From Chiua virens (Eukaryota; Basidiomycota; Agaricomycetes; Boletales; Boletaceae), in contig JAHNUO010000004.1 of assembly GCA_019787685.1 (NCBI GenBank), positions 1,612,001 to 1,676,000 on the forward strand: a stretch of DNA of 64,000 bases, in the 5' to 3' direction. The notes under the pieces were generated by a model. It ran no database searches. It had not been told where the DNA came from and worked only from the letters and a program-made list of their open reading frames with translations. Position 1 is the stretch's first letter. The number at the start of each line of letters is the position of its first letter. The position numbers were made by a program, and so were the translations under genes. This document shows, in pieces, positions 47,803-60,156 of this stretch.

Positions 47803-47856
47803 ATGTATGGTTAGTCTGGTGACCAGCCTATGAGGTCACCAGACTAATGTATGGTA
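47803..47856. repeat. 14-bp perfect hairpin bounded by 9-bp direct repeats
   Basis: Arms TTAGTCTGGTGACC (47811-47824) and its exact complement (47834-47847) surround a 9-nt loop. The 9-mer ATGTATGGT occurs on both sides (47803-47811 and 47847-47855), overlapping the arm ends. It lies about 135-180 bp upstream of the U2 gene. Confidence 0.75.
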
Positions 47857-48533
47857 CGGGGATGTTATTTGATATCGCACAGTTGATACTGTGGAAAATA
47901 TGGGTTTCATTGTCCCATAATGTGTCGCGTATCTTAGTCTAAGATCGCTCTGCTCAAGACTTTGCCACGGCTCTAAAAAACAAACAAGAACTCGGCCTCA
48001 AGTTGTGAAAGCCGGATTTTCAACAGGCTGAAAAGGATTGGGCCGGATCCCGGGCCCGAGCCTGCGTTCTCCCATGCATTCCCGCATCATTACGCGTTCG
48101 TCTTTGTAAGTTTTCCCAGTCATTCGGTTCACCATCGGTGAATGTGATCAAGTATACGACGCGTGTCGCGGCTACATTCATGACTCATAGAAGATTAGTG
48201 GTTCAACACTTTTAATTCATGTAGTGAGTACAATGTTTCGTCCTGCACGGGCTCCCCTTAATGGTATATCACATCCTCAAGGCCTCATAATGGGATCTGA
48301 CTCAGTGATTCCGATTCCCGTGGGGACCAATGAAAAGCAAATGTTGATTTCAACTCAGCGTATATAGGGGTGAGCCGTTTCGCTACATGACGCGTCTTCT
48401 AGGGGATGTGATAATAACTGATGACGATCCCCGGCTAGACAATAGTATAAGACTCTGAACCCGTTCGAACGGTAAGCGCTTAAGCCCCCATCTCTTCGTC
48501 TGCCTCACTTCTAACGACAAATTGCCAGTCATC

Positions 48534-49955
48534 ATGTCGCAGTTCTTTGCATCAACGGCCAAGCCTACTTCCCGTCTTGCGCGATACCGCGCCTTGTCGC
48601 CCCATGCCTCGATCCACGTCTCTCCATTTCAGCTGGGTGCTATGAGCATCGGCGACAAATGGGACAAAATCGGAATGGGCGGTATGGACAAGGAGTCCTC
48701 GTTCAAATTGCTCGACGCATTCTATGAAGCAGGTGGAAACTTCATCGATACTGCGAACAATTAGTAAGTCATTTGAGGGATCTTTCCTACTGAAGTACTC
48801 ATCATCGACGTCCCGCTACAGCCAGGACCAAAGCTCGGAAGAATTTATTGGCGAATGGGCCGAGCAGCGCGGCATCAGAGATCAGCTCGTCATCGCAACC
48901 AAGGTCGGTATTCTCGTTATTTCGACGCAAGGATCCTCCTCATTTTGTCCTAGTACACAACGAATTTCGTGAGCGCAGATCCACAAATCAAGCAAAAGGT
49001 GTTGTACACCGGAAATAGCGTCAAGTCAATGCATATTAGCGTAGAAGCCAGCTTGAAGAAGCTGCGGACGTCGTACATTGACATTCTCTACGTCCACTGG
49101 TGGGATTGGGACACTTCCATCGAAGAAGTCGTGAACGGCCTTCATGTCCTTGTTCAACAAGGCAAAGTGCTCTATCTGGTACGGGTTTGATTTCTACTCT
49201 TGTTGATCTTTATATAAATTAATTCCTAGGGCATTTCGGATAGCCCTGCATGGGTCGTCTCTCAGGCGAACCAATATGCGCGTGACCACGGCAAGACACC
49301 TTTCGTGATCTATCAAGGCCAATGGAACGTGATGCAACGCTCTTTCGAACGAGACATCATACCAATGTGCAGGGCTCATGGTGTGTCCTACAAGTAGTCC
49401 TTGTCGGTGCATGTTTGCTTACGCCTTCACAGGGATGGCGTTGGCACCGTGGGGTGTACTGGCCGGTGGCAAGCTCCGCAGTGACGAAGAAGAAGAGCGG
49501 CGTGCACAGTCGGGCGAGAATGGACGGACGCTCTTTACTGCAGGTTGGAAACGGAACGACCAAGAAAGGGCCATGAGCGCAGCATTGGACAAGGTCGCCA
49601 AGGAAGTCGGTGCGAAGCATCTCACCGCGGTAGCGATTGCATACGTCATGCAAAAGACACCCTATGTGTTCCCCGTTATCGGTGGCCGCAAGGTCGAGCA
49701 ATTAGAAGCCAACCTCGAGGCACTCGAGATTGCGCTTACCCCCGAGCACATCAAATATCTGGAGAGCGCCGTTCCGTTTGATCCGGGTTTCCCAACCTCT
49801 ATGATCGTGAGTTGATTATTTTTGTCACAGATTGTTGGTCTTTGAACATCTTTTCTGTGCAGGGCGACGGCAACGAATACAATTTCTTGTTGCAGAGTGC
49901 TGGTTACATGGAGAAACAACGGTCTCCCGGTGCAATCGTGCCTGACTTATCTTAA
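48534..49955 (+). CDS. Aldo-keto reductase, AKR9/aryl-alcohol dehydrogenase type (copy 2)
   Basis: Intact paralogue of the minus-strand gene at 45.4-46.8 kb. Exons 48534-48763, 48822-48903, 48954-49178, 49230-49380, 49433-49806, 49863-49955; 384 residues, in frame. Tetrad: [20 protein letters not shown] (Asp, Tyr), LVIATKYTTNF (Lys), [15 protein letters not shown] (His). [20 protein letters not shown] and [20 protein letters not shown] mark the NADPH-binding end. Exons 2, 3, 4 and 6 have the same lengths in both copies, which shows a shared origin. The start follows the first [23 protein letters not shown]. It is convergent with PRP24. Confidence 0.94.
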
Positions 49956-50069
49956 CCTCTTGTACTCTCTACACTGTAAACTAGTACCGGGCCCGAACTA
50001 CCTCTGATATGGAATGAAAGCCGAGGTGGTGTTCCACTTCTGCGGATAGTTTTGTTGAAAGCGCGAACG

Positions 50070-53000
50070 TTAACCTAGCATCTTTCTAAAATCATCCTGT
50101 CCTTTCCCGCCAAGTTTCTCCAGCTCTTGCACAGAATTGTCTGCACCAGATTGAAGTTTCGCGGTACTTGTGCCAGGCTTGCGTGCGCGTCCCAAGCCTG
50201 CTCTTGGTCTTGAAGCCGCTGTCCGTGGCACAAACAATCCCCCCGTACTGACAGGGACTGATGTTCCTTGCGGCCGAGGAATGCCTGACAAGGCTTCTTC
50301 AGATATTTTTAGGCTGATCCCATTGAAAATGATCGGCTCTGGCCGCAGCAACAGTTTGCCTGCTTCCTGTTAGTGTTTACGTTTATCAGTCACCGCACGT
50401 GTCCGAAAACATAGTGGCTAGTGAGGACTTACCGCAGCGTTCGCCAGCTCGACCAAGTGCTTCCCTAATGTCACCGAAAAACTCGGTACGATGTCACAGT
50501 TGCATATTTCTCGAGCGCTTGGTGTAAAAGTCCTTCCTGCGTGTCTGAGGGCAAGTTGCGAATGCGGACAGAGCGATTCCGCGCTTCAGCATGTCTGCCA
50601 AGCCCGCTTTCTGCCCATCCGTCTCTGTTGACATGCCAACAATTAAATCCGATGCGTAGACTTTGAGTAAAGACCTACCGGTTTTTTGCCCGTACACGTG
50701 TATCTGCGAGGGTCACCGCTATTCGTCGGTTTTTTAGGTCATAATTGTTGGCAGAGAGAGCAGCCCGCGCATCAGCCTGAATACAATTGAATTCACGTTC
50801 AGGAATCTGACGTTCTATACGTACCTCGTTTTCGAATTCAATAAACGCAAAGCCTTTGGAATGACCTTTCTTGTCTTCTGCCAGACGAATGTCCTTGATG
50901 GGGCCGTACTGCGCGTATTGTCCAGGTCAATGCCGGGATGCAAACGACAACATGGATGAGTCACTCACTGTCGAAAACACCCCCTGCAAGTCTTCCTTAT
51001 TGGTAAATTTACTGAGACCTGCAACATACACTTCTCGCTCATTCGCATCAGCATCAGTACGTTCCTTCTTTCGCTCTGGGTTCGAGATGTAGACACTCAG
51101 TGTCCGTTCAGGTTCGAGTTCACGACCATGTAACTCTAGCGCCTTCTCCGCCGAAGCCTGCGTGACATGTTAACTCGTAAGTAGAAAAGAGACGTGCAGT
51201 AAACTTACGGGTAACGTGAATTGTACATAACAGAACCGACGCGTTGCCTTGAATTTTTTGCTCGGCCACCGGACATCGAATATGAGACCATACTGACAAC
51301 AAGATTAGCAAGGCGATGATCAGCAGGAAAGACGAACCTGTCCAAACAGATCTCGGACGGCAGTATCATCCATCTTCTCAGGAAAGTTCGTCACGTATAG
51401 GGTCGAACGCCATGCGAGGTGCACGGCAACTTCCGTCCCATCTATTCGTTTCTTGTCTTTCGTGAGCGCGGCGGGAATGCTCTCCTGTACAAAGGTGAGG
51501 AGATGAGCGTTCGGAGTGCCTGGATCACATACTCGTGTAGCAAATTCAACAGTTGCCACCAGTGTTTCAGGCATGTAAGTAAATTTGATTTCACGTATTT
51601 CTCCACACTGCGCAGTGAGTTTGACATGGTACACGTCGAATAATTGATACAGTGCGCACATCTTTAAAAAGGGTCTTGAGTCGCTCTTCGCTAGTGCCAG
51701 AGGGTAGGTCGGCAACGAAAACAGTGCAATTTTCACGGTCCCTTTAATTGCAGCGGGGGTACATGATCAAAGCCATTTCCCGCCATCCGAACAAAGTACA
51801 TACCTCTTCAGCGGCGCCTTCGGAGATTCTTACCAAAGGCAATCAGTTGAAATACAGAGACTGATAAACGGCACCATACCCATTCGGACTTTCTTACTAA
51901 TGTTTCCATCAGCCTCGGGCTCCTCGCTTGCTTTGCGCTTCCCTTGAGAGTGGACTGAGGTAGTTGGAACATCAACATCCATCCCGTCGACAGGTATTCC
52001 CTCTTGGTTCGCATTTGCAGCTACTGACGATACAGCCGTGGACGTAACTTGCTGCTGGATTGCTTGCTGGGCTGCCTCATATGCTTTCTGCGCCTCCTGT
52101 AGGACACCGGTTTCCGTGAGCCACAATACACTCGCGTAATAAATCTCTCACCTTCATCCGTCTCGCTTCAACCTGCGTTCTGGCACGGTCAATGCGCACA
52201 AGCGCATCCTCGAGTGAAGTCAGAGAACCATGCGCATGCTCAAAACTGAGCCAAGCGTCCCAGATGGCTTCGGGATAGTCAAGATTTTTCGTACTGACAT
52301 CCTGAAAGGTGGACCGTGCGGCGTCGTGTTGGTCTGTTCGGCTGCATAAATCACGTATCAATGTTGACCAACCAAAAAAAATGGGTCGTGCAATGAAAAC
52401 CCACACAAGGACATCGGTGTATGCTACCCACACTGCCCAGCTAGACTTGTAGTGTGCGGCAGTAGCTGCCCACAGAGCAATAGCTGCACCTGGGACATCT
52501 GCGAGGCTAAGATACTATACCGGGTTATTAGTCAACATCCAAGAGACGTCATGAATAAAACACACCAACTCAGAAAGAAACTTCTCGAGCCTGAATCGTT
52601 GGTCTCCTGTCTTTGAAGCTGGAAATAAATTGGGTGAATGTAAAGATACTCGAACGCGGTTCTATTCACTCATACTTGCCTTGTCTCACCATCGCGATGC
52701 CATCCTCCACAACCTTGATCAAGGTACTCAAGGCATTCTCGTCCATCTTTCCAGCTTCAATCGCCCGTTTCTCGGCGCCGGCGCGTGCGAGGACCAGGGG
52801 TATAATTTGCTCGGGATCGAACTCGGGTCCCCTGGGGTCTGTTCTGGTGAAAAGGTTGGTGGAGAGCGCTCTTTGATAGGCATCTGTTCGGATGCTCAGA
52901 GGAATACAAGAAATGTCTAGGCATCATTAAAAAAATACCAGATATTGATTCACCACCATCCGTCGGTGCGTCCTCCGCGTCGGCTTCAGCTTTTCTTTCC

Positions 53001-54410
53001 TTTAGAATCCATCAGAGGAAAGCTAAGCAATAGAACGCAGTACTGCACACCAAATAACGAATATACCGTGCCCATACTTCACCTGAACCAGGTACACTTC
53101 TGGTTGCACGCCTGATTACAAGTCCCAGGTTGCCTTCGTCCACCTCTTGCCCTCGCTGATTGAGATCAGCCAGATCAGCCGAAACCAACGTAAAAAAGAA
53201 CTCCTGCCTGAACATACCAGGAAATCAATGTACCCCAGCCACAAAGTTCGCAGTGTCTGTTCTGCGCTCCCCTCGCCGGAAAAACGACAGCCGGCAGACT
53301 CCGCTATCGCCCGCTCGTACAATCCACTAACAACAAAAATGTCTGGGGATTTACTCTTTCGTTCTGATGCAAGATACTGCATATATGCATCAAGGGAAGT
53401 CTTCAAGCGGAAATCTATCAGAATAGAATAATAGCTGTTTATCGAAATGGTTCCTTACGAGAGAGAGCTCCGAGCGTTCACGTCGTTCGTATGCTTTGAC
53501 AGCACGGGAACGTAGCTTTGAAGCAGAGATAAGTAGCAACTCATACTCTGTTGCTTGTTTGTACGTAGTTGTGAAGGAAGAATACGACTGGTAGGTATCT
53601 TCGTGGCCTTTGAGTACGAAGGATCAGCTATCACGAATAGTGCGAAGGAAGCTGAAATGGCTGACCTGCATGTGGCTGCTGAAGCCGCGCAAGGTGGAGT
53701 TCCTCGACGTGTTGGATGAGTTGCGGTCTATTGTTCTGCGATGAGCACACGCAATAATTAGGGGATGACACGTACTTTTCGGTCGGAGAAGCCACCTCGA
53801 GCATCTCAAGTTCCCAGTCCCTTTGCAATTCCCAGAGGTACCGACTCTTTCAGCCAACGTTAGAACATCCTGCATTGTATCAGAGAAGTCGTTACCTTTG
53901 TAACGTGCCCAGTACCTTTAGAAACGACTTCCGAAATGGCCTCATGAGTCCATGCAGTGGAGAAGCAATCTCCTAAATCCTCTGGTGGCGCCTCAAGCTC
54001 CGCGAAATATGCATGTCGGTCGACCAGGAACTCAATGTGACTCTGCAGGATGGGGATAGCTGTAACAGCCGCTCAACATATACTTTCACAGCAAGAAAGG
54101 CTTACGCACATAGGTAGTCATTCTCTGCACGTGCATATAACTCCAACACCTCCAAGACACCGGCGGGATCTTCAATGTTTGCAGAAGACAGTTTGGCATG
54201 GATGAGAGGCAACCACACGTCTTCCCCCACTGCAAGGTAGCTGGCAGCCATTTCCTGAGCTACCAGGACCTGCGCATCCATGTCAGGTAGAGAGCGGGCG
54301 AGATTGATGTGTCGGAGATGAAGATTGATATCGAAGGCATTGACAGACAGTTCGGTTAGTAAGTCTGCCAGTGCGTCAAGGCCGTCGCTCGCATTGACGA
54401 AGTCATCCAT
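50070..54410 (-). CDS. PRP24: U4/U6 snRNP splicing factor Prp24/SART3 (about 23 exons)
   Basis: Recycles U6 and promotes U4/U6 annealing. The first half is HAT (half-TPR) repeats (DMDAQVLVAQEMAASYLAVG, LQSHIEFLVDRHAYFAELEA, YLWELQRDWELEM, LWLGYIDFL, GEVWARYIRYL, IWDAWLSFEHAHGSLTSLED). The second half has RRMs: CTVFVADLPSGTSEERLKTL, STLYVTNFPEKMDDTAVRDL, REVYVAGLSKFTNKEDLQGV with GHSKGFAFIEFEN, and RSVRIRNLPSDTQEGLLHQA. The C-terminal GKGQDDFRKMLG is the Lsm-ring binding motif. Exons run from 54110-54410 to 50070-50366 with introns of 45-79 bp; a 25-nt exon lies at 51804-51828. The join at 53482/53414 uses a GTGAAC donor. Two extra bases near 50480-50490 and 50453 break the last RRM. Confidence 0.92.
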
Positions 54411-55246
54411 GTCGAAGTCGGTGAACGCCGTGGTTGAAACGTTGAAGGTCTCACCAAAAGCTCCGAACGCGTATTACCGAAAAGGGCAGAGTCCCGCGTC
54501 CATATTGAAGCGCAGTATTCATGCCGCCATCGATCACGGGCCCCTTTGATCACGGTCATCACGGTCGCTCACGGTGATACAATCAATGTCAAGAACTGAA
54601 GACGTCCCCTCATGATGGAACCGCCACTCGCCGCTAGTTGAAACGTTGATCCGCTACTTGAATTATGAAATGCGGGGTCCGAGACCACGATCCGCAATGA
54701 CCGCTTCCGCAAGTCTACGATGAACAGTCGACGGACAAATTTACAGCGCTCGCTCGATTATGGATATTATGTATGGTCGAAAGGCTGGAAATCTGACTTT
54801 TACTGCGTTGCGTTGCGTTCTTGAAATGGTACTTGCAGTGCTCGTTGCATTGAACCGTTGCGAGCAAGTTACGGCTTGGATCGCATTGTCTTGTTTCCGA
54901 GAACAAAAAGCAACGGATCCATCACGGATGTTGTTCCCTTATGAACTGGCAAGTCTGAATCGGAGTTAGCTTCGCTAGTGGTCATGATGGCTGAGCTCTC
55001 CATTTTTGCCTGTCGTTCACACCGCCCGTGGTGACCACCGCCCATATGTGCTCTCCCGTGCCTTACGCTGTCTCACCTCACCAGTTAGATCTTTTTCTTA
55101 TCCCTCGGGCCCGATCATCTCGCCTGTGCCGTGTTCAGTTTGACAGCCCCTGTGGCTTAGAAGTCGTTCATTTGGACCCATAAAAGTCCCAGGGCGCGCA
55201 TGGCTCTCTCTTGTTTCTGATCTCCTGGCAAGCCAGCCCCACGGGC
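54411..55246. other. Intergenic region, no gene seen
   Basis: About 830 bp upstream of PRP24 and of the F-box gene. Near 54525-54570 the 7-mer TCACGGT/G recurs three times within 40 bp. No conserved frame or RNA gene was recognised. Confidence 0.5.
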
Positions 55247-56656
55247 ATGCCTTCGACCCTCAGGCGTTCTCGTCGCCGCGAGTTGGTCCTCACCCGCTCT
55301 TTCACTAGAGCCATTCAAGACAAGGTACAGCTTCAATCGTACGTCTATCAGCCCCTTACCATGTCCAGTATTCCTAACTTCTTCAAGACCCCGTCCAGAT
55401 GGCAAGGAATGCAGGTCGTTCTTCGCAGACCGTACCAATGGTCACCCTCACGCCGCCCTTGCCTCGACGTTCGACTCATCTGGTGTTCCTGTCCTGTCGT
55501 CACGCCCATCTATGCTACTTTCCCTCTACCACAACTCCAACCCTCAGCTACCCTTACATCCTATTCACCGCCTTCCACCTGAACTCCTCGTGCATGTTTT
55601 CTCCCTGGGCTCCGTCGATGACGTGATGTTCCCCGTCCTCGTGTCTCACGTGTGTCACCCATGGAGGGCTATCGCCTTGCACGCACACTCGCTTTGGCGA
55701 CGCGTGTCTCTGAGTCCTGACTCCAAGATACACATGTGGAAAGAACGCATCCGCCGCGCACGACCGTGCACGCTCGACGTCGTACTCGGGTCGTGTCCTT
55801 CTTCAAGCGCGCTGTACGACATAGATCTCGCGGCGCTCCAGATGCATCTTCTTGCACCGCATCTTCCTTCACTGCGATCACTCGATATTCAGTTCAATTC
55901 ATACGCCCCGTACCTGTGGAATGCGGCACTCGGACCCTTTTGTCGGTCAACTTCTTATCTCTGGGAATATCGATCTCCAAATCCGGGTGATCGATTCGTT
56001 CAATGGGCCCGTGGAAGCCCTGAAGCTCGAGACTCTCACTCTTCGGTACCCGCAGAACGACGATGTCAAAGAGTTTAGTCTCTTTGGTGGATTTTCCCCA
56101 AAGCTTGTCCGACTTACGTTGGAAGGCGTACGGTTGACATGGCTTCCGGAGCTGTTCGGAAACCTCGTTTTTCTGGACTACACACATCATGGGTTCAGTC
56201 GAGAGGAACAGGCCGTCGATGAGATTCTGTCAATGTTGCAGGTCTCCTCCCGCATTCGGGAGCTCAAATTGTGCATATGCCACAAGGCTACATCTTTCCA
56301 AGCGTTACACCTTCGAAGGTCGCTCCTCGGCAGGTGATAATGTCGCTTTGCCTTCTTTGGAATCGTTGTCACTTGGCGTGGACAACGCAGATTCGGATAT
56401 CCCATCCGAATTCCTCGCCATACTTTCTCGGTTATCTACCCCTCAACTCAGCAATTTATACTTGCAAGATCACTGTACAACTACGCTTAGCCCTTCGAGT
56501 GGACGTTCTAGACCGTTTGCTGCATTGCCCAGGCTTCTCGACATGGTACGCAATACTTCTTTACGAAATTTGATAGCAGAGGGTCGTTGGTTCGAGCCGT
56601 CATTGCTGTCCGGACTCTCCGTTAGGGTCGGCGATATGACAATACCTATAGGGTGA
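55247..56656 (+). CDS. F-box protein, at least two +1 frame breaks
   Basis: Substrate adaptor for an SCF ubiquitin ligase (partner of cullin-1). The F-box is clear at 55560-55700: IHRLPPELLVHVFSLGSVDD, VLVSHVCHPWRAIALHAHSL, WRRVSL. Leucine-rich repeat-like segments follow in successive frames: LPSLRSLDIQFNSYAPYLW (frame a), VEALKLETLTLRYPQNDDVK with LVRLTLEGVRLTWLPELFGN (frame a+1), and LPSLESLSLGVDNADSDIPS with LSTPQLSNLYLQDH (frame a+2). Shifts lie near 55925 and 56301. The N-terminus (MPSTLRRSRRRELVL) is joined by an intron near 55323-55390 whose acceptor I could not fix. The stop is at 56654-56656. The target protein is unknown. Confidence 0.75.
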
Positions 56657-56990
56657 GTAGAATGTTATATGTATACACAGGCGAATAGTTTGTTACCCTG
56701 AGACTCTGATATCCTACGATAGTGTATAGATATAAGTTCAATGGTTTGTCCTGTCGTTTGAGACATGTATGATGCGCAGTCAGTTGGTAGTGCCTTAAGA
56801 TGTAATCCGTTATCTAAAGCTTAGGTTATCTGAGTCGTCTGATTATTTCGACCCTTTTGAACTTGCTTTTTAGAATCTGAACTCGGGCTCTCCGAGTTGG
56901 TCCGGGGTGCATCGGGTGACCTGCTTCTTCGGCGGAATCTTCGCACTGCGAAGTCGCCGATAAGCCATCGTACACACTCCCTCATCAACC
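56657..56990. other. Intergenic spacer, no gene seen
   Basis: About 330 bp between the F-box stop and the SDR start. Presumed 3' UTR and promoter. Confidence 0.5.
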
Positions 56991-58155
56991 ATGACGTCCC
57001 CAACCCAGTTCACACTAGAAAAGCTGTACGATCTCAATGGTCTAGTTGCCCTCGTCACCGGTGGGGGCACTGGGATAGGCTTAATGATTGCTCAGGGGCT
57101 TGCTGCCAACGGCGCGCGCGTCTACATTACCGGACGACGACTCGAGGTCCTCCAAAAAGTTGCCCAATCCTGGAACGCCAGCAAGAGCGATACCATGGGG
57201 AGCCTCATCACGTGAGATTTCACCGGTCGCCCGTGGTATCTATCTCGTGTTTCAAACATGTTTTTTCTATTGGGCGTTCTTAGGTTACAGATGGATACCA
57301 CCAACAAGGATGACATCCGACAGGCTGTGCAGCGGCTCGGAAAGGAAGAGGGGAAGTTGCATATACTTGTGAACAAGTGGGGTCTGCAAGATTTGCTTCG
57401 ATGATCTGCGATCGTTGACCCTTGCACGATAGCGCTGGTCAATCCGGACCCCTTTCCCCCGAACTCAACAAACCATCGCCATCGGCACCCAAAAAGGCAG
57501 AGGAGATCAGCCAATATCTGTTCAACACCGAGTCCTTTGAAGAATGGTCTGCGCTATACGCCGTCAACACGTTCTCCGTATACTTCATGACCGTGGCCTT
57601 TCTGGAATTGCTCGACAAGGGGTCTCAAGATAAGCCTGGCTTCACCTCGAACGTGATCAACATCACCAGTATCAGCGGGTTGGTCAAGCTCGCTCAGAGA
57701 CATGTACGAATGGACTCTCTTTCCTCGCCCTTTCTCGCTCATGTCTGCCATGATTTTAGTTTTGCTACAATAGCTCAAAAGCAGCTGCTTCTCACCTCAC
57801 CAAGATGCTCTCCACGGAATTCGCCCTCCGGGGTATTCCAGTTCGCGTGAACGCAATTGCACCAGGCGTGTACGAGAGCGAGATGACGCACGCGGTCATT
57901 TCCGGTCAGGAGGCGACGGACGCGGTGGGTATGGGGATCTTGTCAGTGCCTGCCAAACGGCCTGGAACGTGAGTCGATGGTTCCAGCGTCCAACTACAAG
58001 TCCAAGATCTGAGACATTCTTTTCCCACTAAAATCAGAGCGGCAGAGATGGCTGGAACAGCAGTATACCTCGCATCGCCCGCCGCTGCATATATGAATGG
58101 ACAGGAGCTGGTGATCGACGGGGGATACACAGCAGTGAACCCTTCCCGAACGTGA
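56991..58155 (+). CDS. Short-chain dehydrogenase/reductase
   Basis: Classical SDR, NAD(P)(H)-dependent, 303 residues. Exons 56991-57211, 57284-57376, 57433-57703, 57760-57968, 58038-58155, in frame. The cofactor motif TGGGTGIG follows LVALV near residue 20-30; NNAG spans the exon 2-3 join (ILVNNAGQSG). The catalytic Ser region is [10 protein letters not shown], and the Tyr/Lys pair is in [20 protein letters not shown]. Then come [14 protein letters not shown] and the C-terminal [16 protein letters not shown]. An insert after NNAG (residues about 105-130, Pro/Ser/Lys rich) is longer than in most SDRs. The substrate is not predictable. The FAD oxidoreductase begins 193 bp downstream on the same strand. 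Confidence 0.93.
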
Positions 58156-58348
58156 GCGACGGATGAATCGCATGAATTAATCGGGACTAGCGGACGTAGC
58201 AAGGAAGCAAAGGAATAAGAACGTTATCTGTATCACTACAATAAGGATAGTCAGTCGGTTCCCGGAGACGACGCATGACCTTGACTCCATCAAAGGAAGA
58301 CCAAGCCAACCACCAACGACCCTCAGAAAACCGGACCCCGTAATTGAG

Positions 58349-59964
58349 ATGACACAAACCCTGGACTGTATTGTCGTAGGAGGCGGGCACGCTGGTGCTT
58401 CAGCTGCGATCGCCGCGATCGAAGCAGGGTGCCGAGGCGTTCTCATCGTCGAAAAGGCGCCAAAAGAATGGGTCGGCGGGAACGGCTACTTCACCGCAGG
58501 TGCCCATCGTACCGTGCACACCGGCCTTGCCGACCTCCTCCCCATCCTTACAAACGTCACCCCCGATCAAGCCAAAACGATCGACGTGGCGCCGTACACC
58601 GCCGACGAGTTCGTTGCTGACATCATGCGCCTCGGGGAGAACAAGCCCAACGCCGGGCTCGTCCAGACGATGGTGGCGCATTCAAGGGAGGCGATTCAGT
58701 GGCTTGCAGAGACGGTCAGGGTACCATTCATCTTGGCGTTTCACCGGCAAGCGTACGAGGTGGATGGGAGGCACAAGTTTTGGGGTGGGGTGGCGCTGAG
58801 CGTGGAGGGCGGTGGAAAGGGGCTTATTGCGGCAGATTTGAGGGCGCTCGAGGAAAGGGGGGTGAAGCTGTGGTTCGATACACCGGCCATACGGCTTATA
58901 AAAGAGGACAACGCCGTGACGGGGGTCGTGGTGCGGAGGAACAGCGAGGAAGTTCCCCTCAAGGCATCTGCGGTCATTCTTGCGTGTGGGGGCTATGAAT
59001 CCAGTCAAGAGCTTCGCATGAAACACCTCGGAGTGGATTGGAAACATGCCCGCGTAAGTTTATGCTAAAGCGATGTTAAACGTTAAACGACGACTTAGTG
59101 GTGTTCTGGCAGGTTCGTGGAACCCCTTACAATACCGGAGACGGCATCTTGATGGCGCAGGCCGTCGGTGCCAAGCTCGTCGGCGACTGGCGTGGATGCC
59201 ATAGCACTTGCTGGGACGCAAATGCGCCCGTCGACTCTGGAAACAGAGAGCTCAGCAACCAATTCACCAAATCTGGGTATCCGCTGGGTATCATGGTCAA
59301 CATTAACGGGGAACGCTTTGTTGACGAAGGCCTGGATTTTCGAAACTATACCTACGCAAAATTCGGGAGGCAAATCTTGACGCAACCGGAGGGTTGTGTG
59401 TTCCAAATGTGGGACACGAACGTGGTACCATATCTTCGAAGGGAAGAATACGGCGACGATGTTGTTGAGAAGATCACGGCTTCCTCCATAGACGCATTGG
59501 CAGACAGATTAGCGGACAAAGGGTTGCGGGACAAGGAAGGCTTTCTGCGAACAGTCCGCGAGTACAATGATGCAGTCCGCCAAAACCGGGTGGAACATCC
59601 AGACTCCAAATGGGACCCAAGTATCAAGGATGGTTTGTCAACTCAATCCTCTAAGCAGTCGCTGAGCCTTCCAAAGTCGAATTGGGCGCTTCCAATTGAG
59701 GAAGCGCCTTTCCTGGCTGTCAAGGTTGCTTGTGGCATCACATTCACGTTTGGCGGTCTGGCAATCGATCCAGAAACAGCCGGGGTTCTATCTGAAACTG
59801 GAGAAATTCTCCGGGGTTTGTTTTGTACTGGAGAGATGGTCGGGGATCTTTATTATAACAACTACCCGGGAGGTAGCGGACTCACGGCAGGTACTGTGTT
59901 CGGGATGAAGGCAGGTCAGGCAGCAGCAAGGTTGGCTAGTGCCAAGACACGCAAAGTTGCTTAG
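58349..59964 (+). CDS. FAD-dependent oxidoreductase, tricarballylate/fumarate-reductase type
   Basis: FAD_binding_2 flavoprotein, 518 residues. Exons 58349-59053 and 59113-59964, in frame. The dinucleotide-binding GxGxxG is in CIVVGGGHAGASAAIAAIEA, and GGNGYFTAGAHR is the flavin-contact motif of this group. The active-site-like NGERFVDEGLDFRNYTYAKF and the C-terminal GLFCTGEMVGDLYYNNYPGG with SGLTAGTVFGMKAGQAAARL close the FAD domain. The closest named relatives that come to mind are bacterial tricarballylate dehydrogenase (TcuA) and 3-ketosteroid/fumarate reductase flavoproteins; the fungal substrate is unknown. No signal peptide or membrane segment. It is convergent with the dienelactone hydrolase gene, and the SDR is just upstream. 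Confidence 0.9.
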
Positions 59965-60156
59965 ACACAGCCTGCTAGGTTTAGCATATCCCAAACAACT
60001 AGAAAATACCGGGAATTAGCGTATCGCAGTGGCACGTCCCTGAAGGCCTGACAATCGAAGTCTGATCACTTTACTACCCGGTTGCTGGAAGCAAACTATC
60101 CTACAATGTCAATCGATATCACAACCCATTCATTTATTCAGCCTTCCTTTTCGAAG

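Larger units (their letters stand above)
46844..48533. other. Spacer between AKR paralogues, holds U2 snRNA gene
   Basis: About 1.7 kb with no protein gene. Besides the U2 gene and its TATA box it holds a perfect 14-bp hairpin (47811-47847) and the promoters of both reductase genes. Confidence 0.6.
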
